From contig CANNFM010000003.1 of assembly GCA_947503835.1 (NCBI GenBank), positions 1 to 64,000 of the forward strand: 64,000 nucleotides of DNA. Direction: 5' to 3'. The DNA comes from an uncultured Aquimarina sp. (lineage in GTDB: Bacteria; Bacteroidota; Bacteroidia; Flavobacteriales; Flavobacteriaceae). The notes below the pieces were generated by a model. The model had not been told where the DNA came from. It searched no databases and saw only the letters and a program-made list of their open reading frames with translations. Shown here one piece after another: positions 19,925 through 28,474 of the stretch (position 1 is the first letter of the stretch; each line of letters begins with the position of its first letter). Position numbers and translations under genes: made by a program.

Positions 19925-20257
19925 AAACCATGATGTAGTTAAAATGGTTTCTACTTACAAGACTAACATGAGTGATTGTGTTTATAAATTACGATTGTAA
20001 TTATTATAATCTTCACTCATATAGTCAAATGCCATTTAGATTTAAGAAGGTGTCAAAACTTAATTTTTTCTTTTGAATTTCATTTTGAAATGATTTTAAA
20101 GTAAACCCTTAAAGTTATTTCAAGGATGTACTCAAAAAAATAACTTTCGTTTCATATTTATCTTAAGTCGTAAGATGGTCTTTTAACTGTTCAAAGAACG
20201 TATTGTGTGAATTACATGATAAGGAATCCTTGTGTCATCCTCTTAGAATGTAATTTC
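19925..20257. other. Structured region between icd and rplS, no gene
   Basis: The 980 bases between icd and rplS hold no ORF of note. Besides the hairpin at 19775 there are a 7-base stem (AAACCAT 19925-19931 with ATGGTTT 19944-19950), a longer stem of GACTA plus ATGAGTGA (19961-19975) with TCACTCAT plus TAGTC (20013-20026) that encloses a small AATTAC/GTAATT hairpin, and an 8-base stem AATTACAT/ATGTAATT (20210-20217 with 20248-20255). The 13-pair stem is unlikely by chance; the 7-8 base ones are weaker. Possible structured RNA or control region. Confidence 0.4.
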
Positions 20258-20352
20258 TTTTATAAAGATAAGGAAAATCGATATCGCAGTCAATTTTTGT
20301 TATAGTATTAGTTATCAAAAGGTTATGAACCATCGTTATTAACTTTTGTTCA

Positions 20353-20384
20353 TAAAAAAAAGCTGCCAATTGGCAGCTTTTTTT
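20353..20384. terminator. Terminator downstream of rplS
   Basis: AAAGCTGCCA and TGGCAGCTTT form a nearly perfect palindrome with a two-base centre, flanked by A and T runs, 24 bases behind the rplS stop codon. Confidence 0.9.
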
Positions 20385-20407
20385 GTTTTATAGAAAAAGA
20401 AAATAGA

Positions 20408-20758
20408 TTAGTTTCTTCTTTCTTTAATACGTGCTTTCTTACCAGTAAGTTCTCTAAAGTAGAATATACGTGCTCTACGAACTTTACCTCTTTTATTTAC
20501 TTCAATTTTTTGAAGTGCAGGTAGGTTTAGAGGGAAAATACGCTCTACTCCAATAGTACCCGACATTTTTCTAATTGTAAAAGTCTCAGTAGATCCAGCA
20601 CCTCTTCTTTGGATTACAACTCCTCTAAAGAACTGTGTACGTGTTTTATTTCCTTCTTTAATTTCGTAATAAACGGTGATTGTATCACCTGCAGAGAATT
20701 CAGGCATCTCTTTTTTTGTTACAAATTCGTCTTGTACGAATTTTACTAAATCTTCCAT
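20408..20758 (-). CDS. rplS: 50S ribosomal protein L19
   Basis: A 116-residue protein with the whole L19 pattern: PEFSAGDTITVYYEI near the start, RTQFFRGVVIQRRGAG in the middle, GVERIFPLNLPALQKIEV and the closing ARIFYFRELTGKKARIKE. L19 lies at the interface of the two ribosomal subunits. It is followed by a terminator and preceded by a promoter element at 20832, so it is likely transcribed on its own here although trmD, its usual partner, is the next gene upstream. Confidence 0.97.
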   Translation of the reverse strand: MEDLVKFVQDEFVTKKEMPEFSAGDTITVYYEIKEGNKTRTQFFRGVVIQRRGAGSTETFTIRKMSGTIGVERIFPLNLPALQKIEVNKRGKVRRARIFYFRELTGKKARIKERRN

Positions 20759-20831
20759 TTTGATATAGTTTTCTTTGGTTTTGTTAAAGCAACATTCACG
20801 ATTTTCGCCAGAGGTTGTTTCAATCAGGCTG

Positions 20832-20839
20832 CAAAAATA
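20832..20839 (-). promoter_or_regulatory. Candidate rplS promoter
   Basis: On the minus strand this reads TATTTTTG, an exact -7 match, with a TTG about 19 bases upstream (CAA at 20859-20861 on the plus strand region). It lies about 75 bases before the rplS ATG. Confidence 0.5.
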
Positions 20840-20885
20840 AGTATTATTTGCTTATTTGCAAGTGTTTTACGGTTGAATTTGAATA

Positions 20886-21563
20886 TTAGTCATCTAATAG
20901 ATCTGGTCTACGTTCTTTTGTTATTTGATATGCTTGCTCTTCTCGCCAAGTTTCAATTTTTGGGAAATTTCCTGAAGTTAATACTTCCGGGACCTTCCAT
21001 CCTTTATATTCTGCAGGTCTTGTGTATATAGGCGGGGCCAATAAGTTATCTTGAAAAGAATCGGTTAGGGCAGAAGTTTCATTCCCTAATACCCCGGGGA
21101 TAAGACGAATTATTGCATCACATAATATCAAGGCTCCTAATTCACCACCAGATAGTACATAATCTCCCACAGATATTTCTTTGGTTATAAAATGATCTCT
21201 AACACGTTGGTCCACTCCTTTATAATGACCACAAAGAATAATTAAGTTGCCTTTTAGAGATAATTGATTTGCAATCCCTTGGTTTAAGGTTTCTCCATCT
21301 GGAGTCATATATATGACTTCGTCATATTCTCTTTCTGATTTTAAGGCAGTAATGCATTTGTCTATAGGTTCAATCATCATTACCATTCCTGCACCACCAC
21401 CAAATTGATAGTCGTCTACCTGTTTGTAATTATCGGTAGTGTAATCTCGTAAGTTATGTAAATGTATTTCTACTATGCCTTTGTCTATGGATCGCTTCAT
21501 TATAGAAGCTTCAAAAGGACTTTTTAGAATATCGGGTACTACGGTAATAATATCTATGCGCAT
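20886..21563 (-). CDS. trmD: tRNA (guanine37-N1)-methyltransferase
   Basis: TrmD methylates G37 next to the anticodon of several tRNAs with S-adenosylmethionine, preventing frameshifts. The 225-residue SPOUT protein shows [12 protein letters not shown], the [11 protein letters not shown] motif, [15 protein letters not shown] with the knot region and [16 protein letters not shown]. It lies upstream of rplS, as in many bacteria, with about 125 bases and an own promoter for rplS between. A CATCTTTG element some 35 bases before the ATG is a near match to the promoter consensus. Confidence 0.96.
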   Translation of the reverse strand: MRIDIITVVPDILKSPFEASIMKRSIDKGIVEIHLHNLRDYTTDNYKQVDDYQFGGGAGMVMMIEPIDKCITALKSEREYDEVIYMTPDGETLNQGIANQLSLKGNLIILCGHYKGVDQRVRDHFITKEISVGDYVLSGGELGALILCDAIIRLIPGVLGNETSALTDSFQDNLLAPPIYTRPAEYKGWKVPEVLTSGNFPKIETWREEQAYQITKERRPDLLDD

Positions 21564-21633
21564 CTTCTTAACTATTCACTAAATGTTGGGTGCAAAGATG
21601 CGAAAGAATATAGTAAAAATCTAAAAATTAAGT

Positions 21634-22251
21634 TTACTTCGCTCCAGCCTTACGTTGCTTATTGATCTCGTCTTGAAGTTTACGCATTACTTTTTGTTCT
21701 CTCTCTAAAGCTCTGCGTCTATGATCTTCGAATTCTGCTTCAGTTTCTGCGAGTGTTTTTTTAGCTTGTAGCGTTATTGTATTGCTGTTTTTAAATTTGA
21801 AAATGAAAAAGCCTAGAAATAATAAAAGTCCAGCTACAATTAACCACATAATAGTCATATAGCTAGATTTAGTAACAGATGCACCAAAAAAGCTCATGCT
21901 GTCTTTTTCATTTGTAACTGCAGTAAGATTCTCGTTTGTTTTGGCTAATGATTCTTCTAATCCTGTTATGGTAGATTTTTGTTTAGTTATTTGAAGATTT
22001 GTTTCGTTTAGTTTTGATTCAAGTGTTTTTATAGAATCTAATGTGTTTGCTTTTAGCTTATTTACCCAAACTTGCTTTATAACTTTATAGTCTTGATATC
22101 TTCCAGATTTTTTTATTACAATATCAAACTGGTCTTCGATCTTACCTTGCTTCAAAGCCTCCTCTACAGCCACATTTTTCTCTTGTGCATAAGTCGCTTT
22201 AGAAAAAGATAGTACTACGGTTAAAACGAATAGATAATGCGGTAATTTCAT
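21634..22251 (-). CDS. Secreted/membrane coiled-coil protein beside trmD, function unknown
   Basis: A 205-residue protein with a signal peptide ending in TYAQ, a first domain of about 50 residues (VEEALKQGKIEDQFDIVIKKS), a coiled coil (about residues 75-118), one membrane helix (about 133-152) and a second charged helix at the C-terminus (RRRALEREQKVMRKLQDEINKQ). There is no methyltransferase motif. Relatives next to trmD in flavobacteria are sometimes labelled as tRNA methyltransferase; the sequence gives no support for that. It would be anchored in the inner membrane with its first half outside. Confidence 0.75.
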   Translation of the reverse strand: MKLPHYLFVLTVVLSFSKATYAQEKNVAVEEALKQGKIEDQFDIVIKKSGRYQDYKVIKQVWVNKLKANTLDSIKTLESKLNETNLQITKQKSTITGLEESLAKTNENLTAVTNEKDSMSFFGASVTKSSYMTIMWLIVAGLLLFLGFFIFKFKNSNTITLQAKKTLAETEAEFEDHRRRALEREQKVMRKLQDEINKQRKAGAK

Positions 22252-22565
22252 GTGATTTTATTCTTTATTTTATGATTATATTCCAAAAATTTCACCTGTA
22301 TCTGGTAGAGTAGGTGTGTAAATAAATAACTTTTTCTTTTTAAAAAATCGTTTAAAGGCCTTTAAAGCCTTTCTCTTGCTATTAATTTCTTCTGTAACGA
22401 TAATAAATGTACGATATTGTAAGTAATTAAAAAGTTTTTTTTGTAAGAATTTTAGAGGAATTAACTTCAGTGTTAATTATTTGATATGTAGTTAGTTGTG
22501 CTTGTAGTACGAAATGAAGATTTATAAAGCTCTCTGTGGTAGTTATGAATGTTGGGTTATGGAGA
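22252..22565. other. Intergenic stretch, no gene seen
   Basis: These 314 bases precede the minus-strand gene at 21634 and follow the gap terminator. They are AT-rich. An AAAGGC/GCCTTT pair near 22355-22372 could form a weak hairpin. No ORF, tRNA or good promoter match was found. Confidence 0.6.
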
Positions 22566-22597
22566 TAAAAAAAGCCGTTATCAAATAACGGCTTTTA
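22566..22597. terminator. Terminator downstream of gap
   Basis: AAAAGCCGTTAT pairs with ATAACGGCTTTT around a three-base loop, 16 bases beyond the GAPDH stop codon, with an A run on the plus strand that gives a T run in the minus-strand transcript. Confidence 0.9.
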
Positions 22598-22613
22598 GAA
22601 TTGAGATACTGTA

Positions 22614-24062
22614 TTAGTAGTACGTAAATCGTCTTACTTTTGCGATATATTTTGATAGTCTTATTACTTGATGGCTGTATCCATATTCGTTATCATACCA
22701 TACATATAAAATTGCATTATGTCCTTTTGGATCAACAATGGTAGCATTACTGTCGTATATTGATGGAGCAGAAGAACCAACAATATCACTTGATACTAAC
22801 TCGTTATCCAGAGAGTATTTTATTTGCTCTACCAAATTTCCTTCTAATGCATATTTTTTCATTATTGCATTCATACTATCTTTAGAAACTTTCTTCTCTA
22901 AATTAAGGTTCAGAATTGCTAAAGAACCATTTGGAACGGGTACTCTAATAGCATTTGAGGTTAATTTTCCTTCAAAACTTGGTAATGCCTTTGAAACAGC
23001 TTTTCCGGCTCCTGTTTCTGTAATTACCATATTTAATGCTGCCGCACGACCTCTTCTATATTTTTTATGCATATTATCAACCAAATTTTGATCATTGGTG
23101 TATGCATGTATTGTTTCTAAGTGGCCATTAACTACTCCAAAACTATCATCTACGGCTTGTAAAATGGGAGTTATGGCATTAGTTGTACAAGATGCTGCCG
23201 AAAAGATGTCTACTTTATCAGGATCATGTTCTTTATGGTTTACACCATGTACAATGTTGGGAACGCCTTTTCCTGGTGCTGTAAGTAGTACTTTGTCAAT
23301 ACCTTTGGCAGCTAAATGTCTGCTTAATGCTTCTTTATCTCTAAAAACACCTGTATTGTCAATTACTAAGGCATCTTTAATCCCGTATGCTGTATAATCT
23401 ATTTCTTCTGGATTATTTGCGTTTATAATCTTTACCGTGGTTCCGTTTATAATAAGTGCATTATTAGCTATGTCGGTTTCTACGGTACCTGCAAAATCTC
23501 CGTGTACAGAGTCATTTCTAAGTAGAGAAGCTCTTTTTTCTAAAATTTCTTCGGTTATACCTCCTCTAGTTACGATTGCTCTAAGTCTTAATTGATTTCC
23601 TTTTCCGGTAATGGTCATCAATTCTCGAGCGACTAAACGACCAATGCGTCCAAAACCATAGAGTACTACGTTTTTTGGTGAGATTGGTTTTACTTTTTTA
23701 GCATCTTTTAGTCTATCCTGAATAAAACGATTGATAGATCCGTATTCATCTCCCGATATATGATATTCGTAGGTAAGTTTACCAATATCTAACTTTGACG
23801 GAGGTAAATCCATTAGTTTGATTGCTTGTGCAATTTCTGCAGAATCAAAAATTGAAATTGGTTTTTGCACAAATTCTCCGGCATATTCGTGCAGATTGAT
23901 AATTTCACTTACGTTTTTGTCGATGAGTTGATTTCTAAAAAGTACTAATTCGATCGAATTGTCGTACCATAAATCACTAATGGTTTTTATAAAAGCAACC
24001 GTAGCACGACGTCTGTCGGCTTGAAAAGCAAGTTCTTTTTCATAAACATCGTTAGAGCTCAT
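22614..24062 (-). CDS. gap: Glyceraldehyde-3-phosphate dehydrogenase, long form
   Basis: This enzyme interconverts glyceraldehyde 3-phosphate and 1,3-bisphosphoglycerate with NAD(P). The classic GAPDH begins near residue 131 with VVLYGFGRIGR; the catalytic Cys292 is in SCTTN, and NGSLAILNL and WYDNEYGYS are present. About 130 extra residues precede it, giving 482 instead of 330-340. This long form is known in Bacteroidota and some Gammaproteobacteria; the extension has no recognised enzyme domain. In the fingerprint GxGRxG the tail is GRLVAREL where most have GRxxxR. A second ordinary GAPDH probably exists elsewhere. Single gene with its own promoter and terminator. Confidence 0.93.
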   Translation of the reverse strand: MSSNDVYEKELAFQADRRRATVAFIKTISDLWYDNSIELVLFRNQLIDKNVSEIINLHEYAGEFVQKPISIFDSAEIAQAIKLMDLPPSKLDIGKLTYEYHISGDEYGSINRFIQDRLKDAKKVKPISPKNVVLYGFGRIGRLVARELMTITGKGNQLRLRAIVTRGGITEEILEKRASLLRNDSVHGDFAGTVETDIANNALIINGTTVKIINANNPEEIDYTAYGIKDALVIDNTGVFRDKEALSRHLAAKGIDKVLLTAPGKGVPNIVHGVNHKEHDPDKVDIFSAASCTTNAITPILQAVDDSFGVVNGHLETIHAYTNDQNLVDNMHKKYRRGRAAALNMVITETGAGKAVSKALPSFEGKLTSNAIRVPVPNGSLAILNLNLEKKVSKDSMNAIMKKYALEGNLVEQIKYSLDNELVSSDIVGSSAPSIYDSNATIVDPKGHNAILYVWYDNEYGYSHQVIRLSKYIAKVRRFTYY

Positions 24063-24098
24063 AATTTTGTTGTGTTTTTATAGTCTTGAAATTTCGTG

Positions 24099-24106
24099 CA
24101 AAAGTA
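24099..24106 (-). promoter_or_regulatory. Candidate gap promoter -7 element
   Basis: The minus strand reads TACTTTTG, exact for TAnnTTTG, 37 bases before the gap ATG. No clear -33 box. Confidence 0.5.
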
Positions 24107-24140
24107 TATATTTCAAACGTTTTCGTAAAGCTTTTTCGAT

Positions 24141-24174
24141 AAAAAAATCCCATTGCATTTTTAAAGCAATGGGA
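24141..24174. terminator. Terminator downstream of the HtrA-type protease
   Basis: CCCATTGC pairs with GCAATGGG around ATTTTTAAA; on the minus strand the stem is followed by a run of T. It lies 30 bases after the protease stop codon at 24204. Confidence 0.85.
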
Positions 24175-24203
24175 AGTATGATTTTATCTAGGTTTTTACT
24201 TAA

Positions 24204-25619
24204 TTATTGAAAAACAAATTCTCTTTTTTCTCCATCGCGATCCACTAAGCTAATCGTAATATCTTCATCTTTGTATTTGTTATCTATAATTTTCTTTACT
24301 TCAAGAACGCTTTTTACTTTTTTACCATCGACCTCACTTATAATAAGACCTTCTAGGTTATATCTTTTCATTCTAGAGCTTAAAGCCTTACTTATAACTA
24401 CACCATGATCAAGATTAAATTTCTTTAGATACTCTTTTGGAGGGTTTACAACTTCGACTCCAACATCATCTATATTATAACTCTGAATTTCATATTTAGA
24501 TAGAGTCACCGGTAAAACAAGTTCTGTGTTTTTTCTTAGAACTTTAACGTTGATCACATCTTTAGGTCTCTTACTATTTACATATCCAGTAAGATCTGCA
24601 AATTTTCTTATGGGTAATCCGTCTATTTCTTTTATAACATCTCCTTTTTTTATACCTGCTTTTTTTGCACCACTTTTTTCGGCTACCGATGCTACGAAAA
24701 CTCCCTGAGATGTAGAAATGCCAAACTCCTCAATAGCCTTGGGATTGATAGTACCACCTGTTATTCCGATTATTCCTCTTTGTACATCGCCAAATTCTAG
24801 TATGTCTTCAACAATTTTACGAGCATTATTAGAGGGTACTGCAAAAGCATATCCGACATAGCTTCCGGTTTGAGAAGTAATGGCGGTATTAATGCCGATT
24901 AATTCGCCATTAACATTTACCAATGCGCCACCACTATTTCCTGGATTTATTGCGGCATCAGTCTGTATAAATGATTGCGCAGTATTATCTGCTTCATTAA
25001 GGTCTCTTGATTTAGCGCTAATAATACCTGCCGTAACCGTAGAAGTTAGGTTAAAGGGATTACCAACTGCTAATACCCATTCTCCGATTTTGGCTACATT
25101 AGAATCTCCAAAAGGGATATACGATAATTTTTGATCAGCTTCAATCTTAATTAAAGCAATGTCTGATTGTGGAGCGGTACCTACCACTTTGGCTTTATAA
25201 GATTTGTTATTGTTTAACGTAACCTCTAGATCTGTAGCTCCATCAATAACATGATTGTTAGTTACAATATATCCGTCTTCAGTAATAATTACTCCAGAAC
25301 CCGCGCCTTGAATTCTTCTTTCTTCAGACCCTCCATTTCTAAAAAATTCCATTAGATTTCTTGGAGTTCGACTCACTCCGTATTGTTTTACGTGTACTAC
25401 AGCATTTACTGTTTTTTCTGCAGCTAATGTGAAATCAGTTCCAGCCGTTATTGGGCGCAAATTGGTATTAGCAACAGTATAGGTGGTTGGAATTAAATTG
25501 GGTTTCGTTTCGTTTTCTGTATTTACAATTGGCTTAGGTTCTAAAAAAGCTTTGTACGCTGTAAGTGTTAGTACTCCAGCTAGAATGGCTACAGCCAATA
25601 AACTCAAAAATCGTTTCAT
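24204..25619 (-). CDS. HtrA/Deg-type periplasmic serine protease with PDZ domains
   Basis: The 471-residue protein has an N-terminal signal or anchor helix (about residues 4-24), a trypsin-like domain with the triad His123 (TNNHVIDG), Asp153 (SDIALIKI) and Ser229 (NPGNSGGAL), a PDZ domain (about 280-370, with SGAKKAGIKKGDVI) and a second, weaker PDZ-like region to the end. It degrades or refolds damaged envelope proteins in the periplasm. It is divergent from dapF with 165 bases between them. The second PDZ is degenerate by eye. Confidence 0.93.
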   Translation of the reverse strand: MKRFLSLLAVAILAGVLTLTAYKAFLEPKPIVNTENETKPNLIPTTYTVANTNLRPITAGTDFTLAAEKTVNAVVHVKQYGVSRTPRNLMEFFRNGGSEERRIQGAGSGVIITEDGYIVTNNHVIDGATDLEVTLNNNKSYKAKVVGTAPQSDIALIKIEADQKLSYIPFGDSNVAKIGEWVLAVGNPFNLTSTVTAGIISAKSRDLNEADNTAQSFIQTDAAINPGNSGGALVNVNGELIGINTAITSQTGSYVGYAFAVPSNNARKIVEDILEFGDVQRGIIGITGGTINPKAIEEFGISTSQGVFVASVAEKSGAKKAGIKKGDVIKEIDGLPIRKFADLTGYVNSKRPKDVINVKVLRKNTELVLPVTLSKYEIQSYNIDDVGVEVVNPPKEYLKKFNLDHGVVISKALSSRMKRYNLEGLIISEVDGKKVKSVLEVKKIIDNKYKDEDITISLVDRDGEKREFVFQ

Positions 25620-25756
25620 CTGCGTTCTATTTATTTTTAATTTTTTTACTATTTATCTATATAGACTATAGATAACTCTTAAAATTACAATTATAGTATA
25701 CTTTTTTTATGACATTTAACTCACAATTAACAACGGATTAATGTTAACATTCTTTG

Positions 25757-25764
25757 TACCTTTG
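25757..25764 (+). promoter_or_regulatory. dapF promoter -7 element
   Basis: TACCTTTG is an exact TAnnTTTG match 21 bases before the dapF ATG and would serve the dapF-GNAT-mltG run. Confidence 0.6.
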
Positions 25765-25784
25765 CTCTATATAATGAAAGAATA

Positions 25785-26570
25785 ATGACTCTTACTTTTT
25801 ATAAATATCAAGGTACAGGTAATGATTTTATTATCGTTGATAATAGAGAATCATTAGTAACCAAAAATGATACCAAATTGTTTGCTAAACTTTGTGACCG
25901 AAAATTTGGCATAGGGGCAGATGGGTTTATGTTGCTTGAACTTCCTCAAAATCAAGAAGATGATTTTACGATGGTGTATTACAATGCAGATGGAAACGAA
26001 AGCTCTATGTGTGGTAATGGCGGAAGGTGCTTAGTCGCTTTTGCTGCCTTTTTGGGAATTATTGAAGACAAGGCTACTTTTACAGCAATTGATGGTAAAC
26101 ATCATGCAGAGATTAAAAATGGCTTAGTATATCTGCAAATGCAAAATGTTTCTGAAATAGAAAAATTCGATTCTCACTTATTTTTAGACACGGGCTCTCC
26201 TCATCATGTAACAATGGTTGAAGATTTGTCTGGTTTTGATGTTGAAAATGAAGGCCGGAAAATTAGAAATGGTGCACCTTATTTTGAATCGGGTAGCAAC
26301 GTTAATTTTGTAGAAAAGCAAAATGGAAACCTTTTTGCTGTGCGAACCTATGAAAGAGGAGTAGAGGATGAAACATTGTCTTGTGGTACAGGTGTGACAG
26401 CTGTAGCGCTTTCTATGCATGCTACAAAAATTACGGATAAAGAAGAAATAGATATTCATACCGAAGGAGGAGTGTTGAAGGTTACATTTAAAGAGACTAA
26501 CAATGGGTATGAAGATATTTTTCTAATTGGTCCTGCAGAGCAGGTCTTTAAAGGAGAGATTGCATGCTAA
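25785..26570 (+). CDS. dapF: Diaminopimelate epimerase
   Basis: DapF converts LL- to meso-diaminopimelate, the precursor of lysine and of the peptidoglycan crosslink. Its two catalytic cysteines are Cys76 (SSMCGNGGRC) and Cys200 (TLSCGTGVTA), each in its usual motif; the start YKYQGTGNDFI is typical. The 261-residue length is normal. The next gene starts inside its last codons (overlap of 7 bases), so dapF, the acetyltransferase and mltG are translated as a unit. DapA is encoded at 44904. Confidence 0.96.
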   Translation: MTLTFYKYQGTGNDFIIVDNRESLVTKNDTKLFAKLCDRKFGIGADGFMLLELPQNQEDDFTMVYYNADGNESSMCGNGGRCLVAFAAFLGIIEDKATFTAIDGKHHAEIKNGLVYLQMQNVSEIEKFDSHLFLDTGSPHHVTMVEDLSGFDVENEGRKIRNGAPYFESGSNVNFVEKQNGNLFAVRTYERGVEDETLSCGTGVTAVALSMHATKITDKEEIDIHTEGGVLKVTFKETNNGYEDIFLIGPAEQVFKGEIAC

Positions 26571-27091
26571 CTTTAAAAGGCGAAAATATTTACCTAAGAG
26601 CTCTAGAACCTGAGGATCTTGACTTTATCTATAGTATAGAAAACGACGAACAAATTTGGGAGATGAGTTCTACTCAAACACCATATTCTAGATTTTTGAT
26701 AAAGCAATATTTAGAAAATGCACATCAAGATATCTATGAGGTAAAGCAATTACGATTAGTTATCTGTTCTAATGATCATGCTACAATAGGTCTTATCGAT
26801 TTATTTGATTTTAATCCTACTCATAATAGAGCAGGGGTGGGTGTTCTAATTGCAGAGAAAGAAAATCGAGGACAAGGTTATGGAAAAGAAGCCTTACGAC
26901 TCATAGTAGACTATGGGGCTACTCATCTACATTTGCATCAGTTGTATGCCAATATTTCCGAAGATAATGTGTCGAGTATTAAGTTGTTCGAAAATCAAGG
27001 ATTCACTAAAATTGGAGTAAAAAAAGAATGGAATTTAGTAAACAATATTTATAAAGACGAATTTTTATATCAACTAGTATATGTACATTAA
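26564..27091 (+). CDS. GNAT-family N-acetyltransferase (RimJ/RimL-like)
   Basis: A 175-residue GNAT protein: the start MLTLKGENIYLRALEPEDL and the acetyl-CoA loop ENRGQGYGKEAL (near residue 100-110) are characteristic, and the layout resembles RimJ/RimL or SpeG-type enzymes that acetylate amines or protein N-termini. The substrate is unknown. It overlaps dapF by 7 bases and mltG by 11 bases, so it is embedded in a cell-wall unit. Confidence 0.85.
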   Translation: MLTLKGENIYLRALEPEDLDFIYSIENDEQIWEMSSTQTPYSRFLIKQYLENAHQDIYEVKQLRLVICSNDHATIGLIDLFDFNPTHNRAGVGVLIAEKENRGQGYGKEALRLIVDYGATHLHLHQLYANISEDNVSSIKLFENQGFTKIGVKKEWNLVNNIYKDEFLYQLVYVH

Positions 27092-28124
27092 AAAAATAGT
27101 AATAGCAATTGCGTTAATGGGCTTGGTAGCCGGAGGAATTTTTGCATATTATGTGTATCAGGCTGTGTTTTCGCCAAATACAAATTTTGAATCCGAAACA
27201 ACTACCGTATATATTCCTACTGGAGCTACCTATACAGAACTTATCGAGTTAATGAGTCCGGTGGTTAAAGATATCTATAGTTTCGATAGAATAGCAAGAA
27301 GAAAAGGATATATAGATAAAATAAAGGCAGGTCGATATATTTTGAGTAAAGATTTGAACAATAATGATATAGTAAATATCCTGCGAAGTAAAAATGTACC
27401 TATTCAACTTAGTTTTAATAATCAGGAGAGATTAGAAAACCTGGCAGGTAGAATTGCTGTTCAGATTGAAGCGGATAGTATTTCTCTACTAGAAGCATTT
27501 AAAGAAGAATCTTTTTTGAAAGAAAAGGGTTTCTCGTTAGAGAACGCTTTGTCTATGTATGTTCCTAATAAGTATGAATTCTTTTGGAATACCTCTGCGC
27601 TTCAATTTAGGGATAGGATGCTAAAGGAGTATAATCGATTTTGGGGTGATAAACGAATGTTGAAAGCAAAAGAAATAGGGTTGACCCAAAGTCAAGTAAT
27701 TACCATCGCGTCAATAGTTCAAAAAGAAACGGCCAAGGTTGACGAACGGCCACGAGTAGCTGGCGTGTATATGAACAGGTATAATAATGGTTGGAAATTA
27801 GATGCCGATCCTACAATCATCTATGCTATAAAGAATCATCGAAATGATTGGAATACCGTTATCAAAAGAGTTTTGTATAAAGATTTAGAGTTGGATAGCC
27901 CATATAATACATATATGTACAAAGAATTGCCTCCCGGGCCAATAACGATGCCTGATATTTCTTCAATTGATGCTGTTCTTAATTATGAAAAGCATGATTA
28001 CTACTTTTTTGTGGCTAATGTAGAAAATATGGGATATCATAAATTTGCCAAAACGCTAAGTCAACATAATCGAAATAAAAAACAGTATGTAGATTGGGTA
28101 AATAAGCAAGGAATTAGACGTTAA
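27081..28124 (+). CDS. mltG: Endolytic peptidoglycan transglycosylase
   Basis: MltG cuts nascent glycan strands within the chain and ends their growth. The 347-residue protein has one N-terminal membrane helix (about residues 5-27), a LysM-like subdomain and the YceG catalytic domain with Glu216 in SIVQKETAK, followed by the RPRVAGVYMNR motif and PYNTYMYKELPPGPI. It is held in the inner membrane with its domain in the periplasm. It closes the dapF-GNAT-mltG run; no terminator hairpin with a T run is seen behind it. Confidence 0.95.
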   Translation: MYIKKIVIAIALMGLVAGGIFAYYVYQAVFSPNTNFESETTTVYIPTGATYTELIELMSPVVKDIYSFDRIARRKGYIDKIKAGRYILSKDLNNNDIVNILRSKNVPIQLSFNNQERLENLAGRIAVQIEADSISLLEAFKEESFLKEKGFSLENALSMYVPNKYEFFWNTSALQFRDRMLKEYNRFWGDKRMLKAKEIGLTQSQVITIASIVQKETAKVDERPRVAGVYMNRYNNGWKLDADPTIIYAIKNHRNDWNTVIKRVLYKDLELDSPYNTYMYKELPPGPITMPDISSIDAVLNYEKHDYYFFVANVENMGYHKFAKTLSQHNRNKKQYVDWVNKQGIRR

Positions 28125-28407
28125 AATTAACCCTTGCATAGTGCAGTGAAAAATTCGATGAATTACATTTCTGTCGATAAAACGCCTCTAATTTATTAAC
28201 AAAATCCTAATTATTTTGTTAATTACTACCTAAAGAGCTTGAATAGTTTCGTTCGACCAAATCACTTGATTTGACGTTTAAGTGTCGGTTTTAAGTAGAT
28301 TTTTGCTGATTTTCGCTCTTTTTTCATTTATTTTTTTGCTTAAATAACTGATAATCAGTCAAATAATTTTTTTAACACTTCATTCTTCATAGTTTCAAAA
28401 AACATTG
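28125..28407. other. Intergenic stretch without gene
   Basis: AT-rich, no ORF of note. A 6-base hairpin CAAATC/GATTTG at 28258-28273 lacks a T run and is not a convincing terminator. The next promoter element begins at 28408. Confidence 0.5.
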
Positions 28408-28415
28408 TATATTTG
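28408..28415 (+). promoter_or_regulatory. Promoter -7 element of the transglycosylase-like gene
   Basis: TATATTTG, exact for the consensus, followed by GCAC, 60 bases before the chosen ATG at 28475. Confidence 0.55.
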
Positions 28416-28474
28416 CACGGCAAAAATTTAAGTAGATGGGACCATTTTTTAATGGCTACTTAGAAATTTTTTAT

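Noticed and set aside
21634..22251. Calling this gene a tRNA methyltransferase because it is next to trmD
   Set aside because: The protein has a signal peptide, a coiled coil and a membrane helix and no SPOUT or SAM motif.
22351..22373. AAAGGC/GCCTTT hairpin upstream of the coiled-coil gene as a riboswitch or terminator
   Set aside because: Short, AT-rich, no T run and no known leader motif.
28258..28273. Hairpin CAAATC/GATTTG behind mltG as a terminator
   Set aside because: Only six pairs and no T run follow it; I left it as intergenic sequence.
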